A DNA stretch of 6,168 nt from Desulfobacteraceae bacterium (lineage in GTDB: Bacteria > Desulfobacterota > DSM-4660 > Desulfatiglandales > Desulfatiglandaceae): contig JABMQV010000512.1 of assembly GCA_013203065.1 (NCBI GenBank), positions 1-6,168 on the forward strand, read 5' to 3'. Under the pieces are notes generated by a model. It made no database searches. It worked only from the letters and a program-made list of their open reading frames with translations, and had not been told where the DNA came from. The stretch's first letter is position 1, and every line of letters starts with the position of its first letter. Positions 6,143 through 6,168 of this stretch are shown here, one piece after another. A program made the position numbers and the translations under genes.

Positions 6143-6168
6143 TCCTCGATATACTCAAGGTATTCCTG
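6118..6168 (-). CDS. Possible C-terminal end of an upstream gene (partial, uncertain)
   Basis: On the minus strand, reading from the window edge, one frame gives QEYLEYIEDQSRHWRD and then a TGA at 6118-6120. The composition (charged, amphipathic) looks like a protein C-terminus, and the stop falls at the outer edge of the perfect hairpin. Sixteen codons are too few to prove coding. A second minus-strand frame is also open across this stretch, and on the plus strand an ATG at 6130 opens MAGLILDILKVFL without a ribosome-binding site. No function can be proposed. Confidence 0.25.
   Translation of the reverse strand, partial: QEYLEYIEDQSRHWRD

Overview
The window looks like one end of a minus-strand catabolic operon from an anaerobic bacterium. 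Base composition is moderate. Genes are tightly packed, and most carry a strong AGGAGG ribosome-binding site. The pairing of acetone/acetophenone-carboxylase-type subunits with a URO-D-family protein is typical of anaerobes. A Desulfobacterota-like (former Deltaproteobacteria) source is my best guess, but this is inference from gene content; no marker gene is present.

Layout in transcription order (right to left). The segment 6168-6118 may hold the last 16 codons of an upstream gene, overlapping a perfect hairpin. The non-coding segment 6117-5683 contains two copies, 267 bp apart, of an 85-bp direct repeat at about 86% identity. Each copy carries a dyad of the kind bound by TetR-family repressors, just downstream of promoter-like hexamers. 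Then follow: a divergent HyuA-type ATPase subunit (5682-3631); a small protein with two CxxC pairs resembling the gamma subunit of acetone/acetophenone carboxylases (3628-3281); a URO-D-superfamily protein (3284-2286) joined to it by an ATGA stop/start overlap; a second, more canonical HyuA-type subunit (2197-62) after an 88-bp gap; and the first 12 codons of a further gene (38-1), probably the HyuB-type partner.

Two different HyuA-like subunits plus a gamma-like subunit, with a probable HyuB-like subunit next, match the composition of the acetophenone carboxylase core complex (alpha, alpha', beta, gamma). The simplest reading is an ATP-dependent carboxylase for a ketone or another enolisable substrate. 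The unusual part is the URO-D-family protein, translationally coupled inside the cluster. That superfamily contains decarboxylases and corrinoid-dependent methyltransferases, so its presence suggests a variant carboxylase system with an extra C1 or carboxyl-handling step. The substrate cannot be read from the sequence.

The two HyuA paralogs have lost different conserved motifs, which suggests a division of labour inside one complex. No RNA genes, mobile elements, CRISPR arrays or convincing rho-independent terminators were found.
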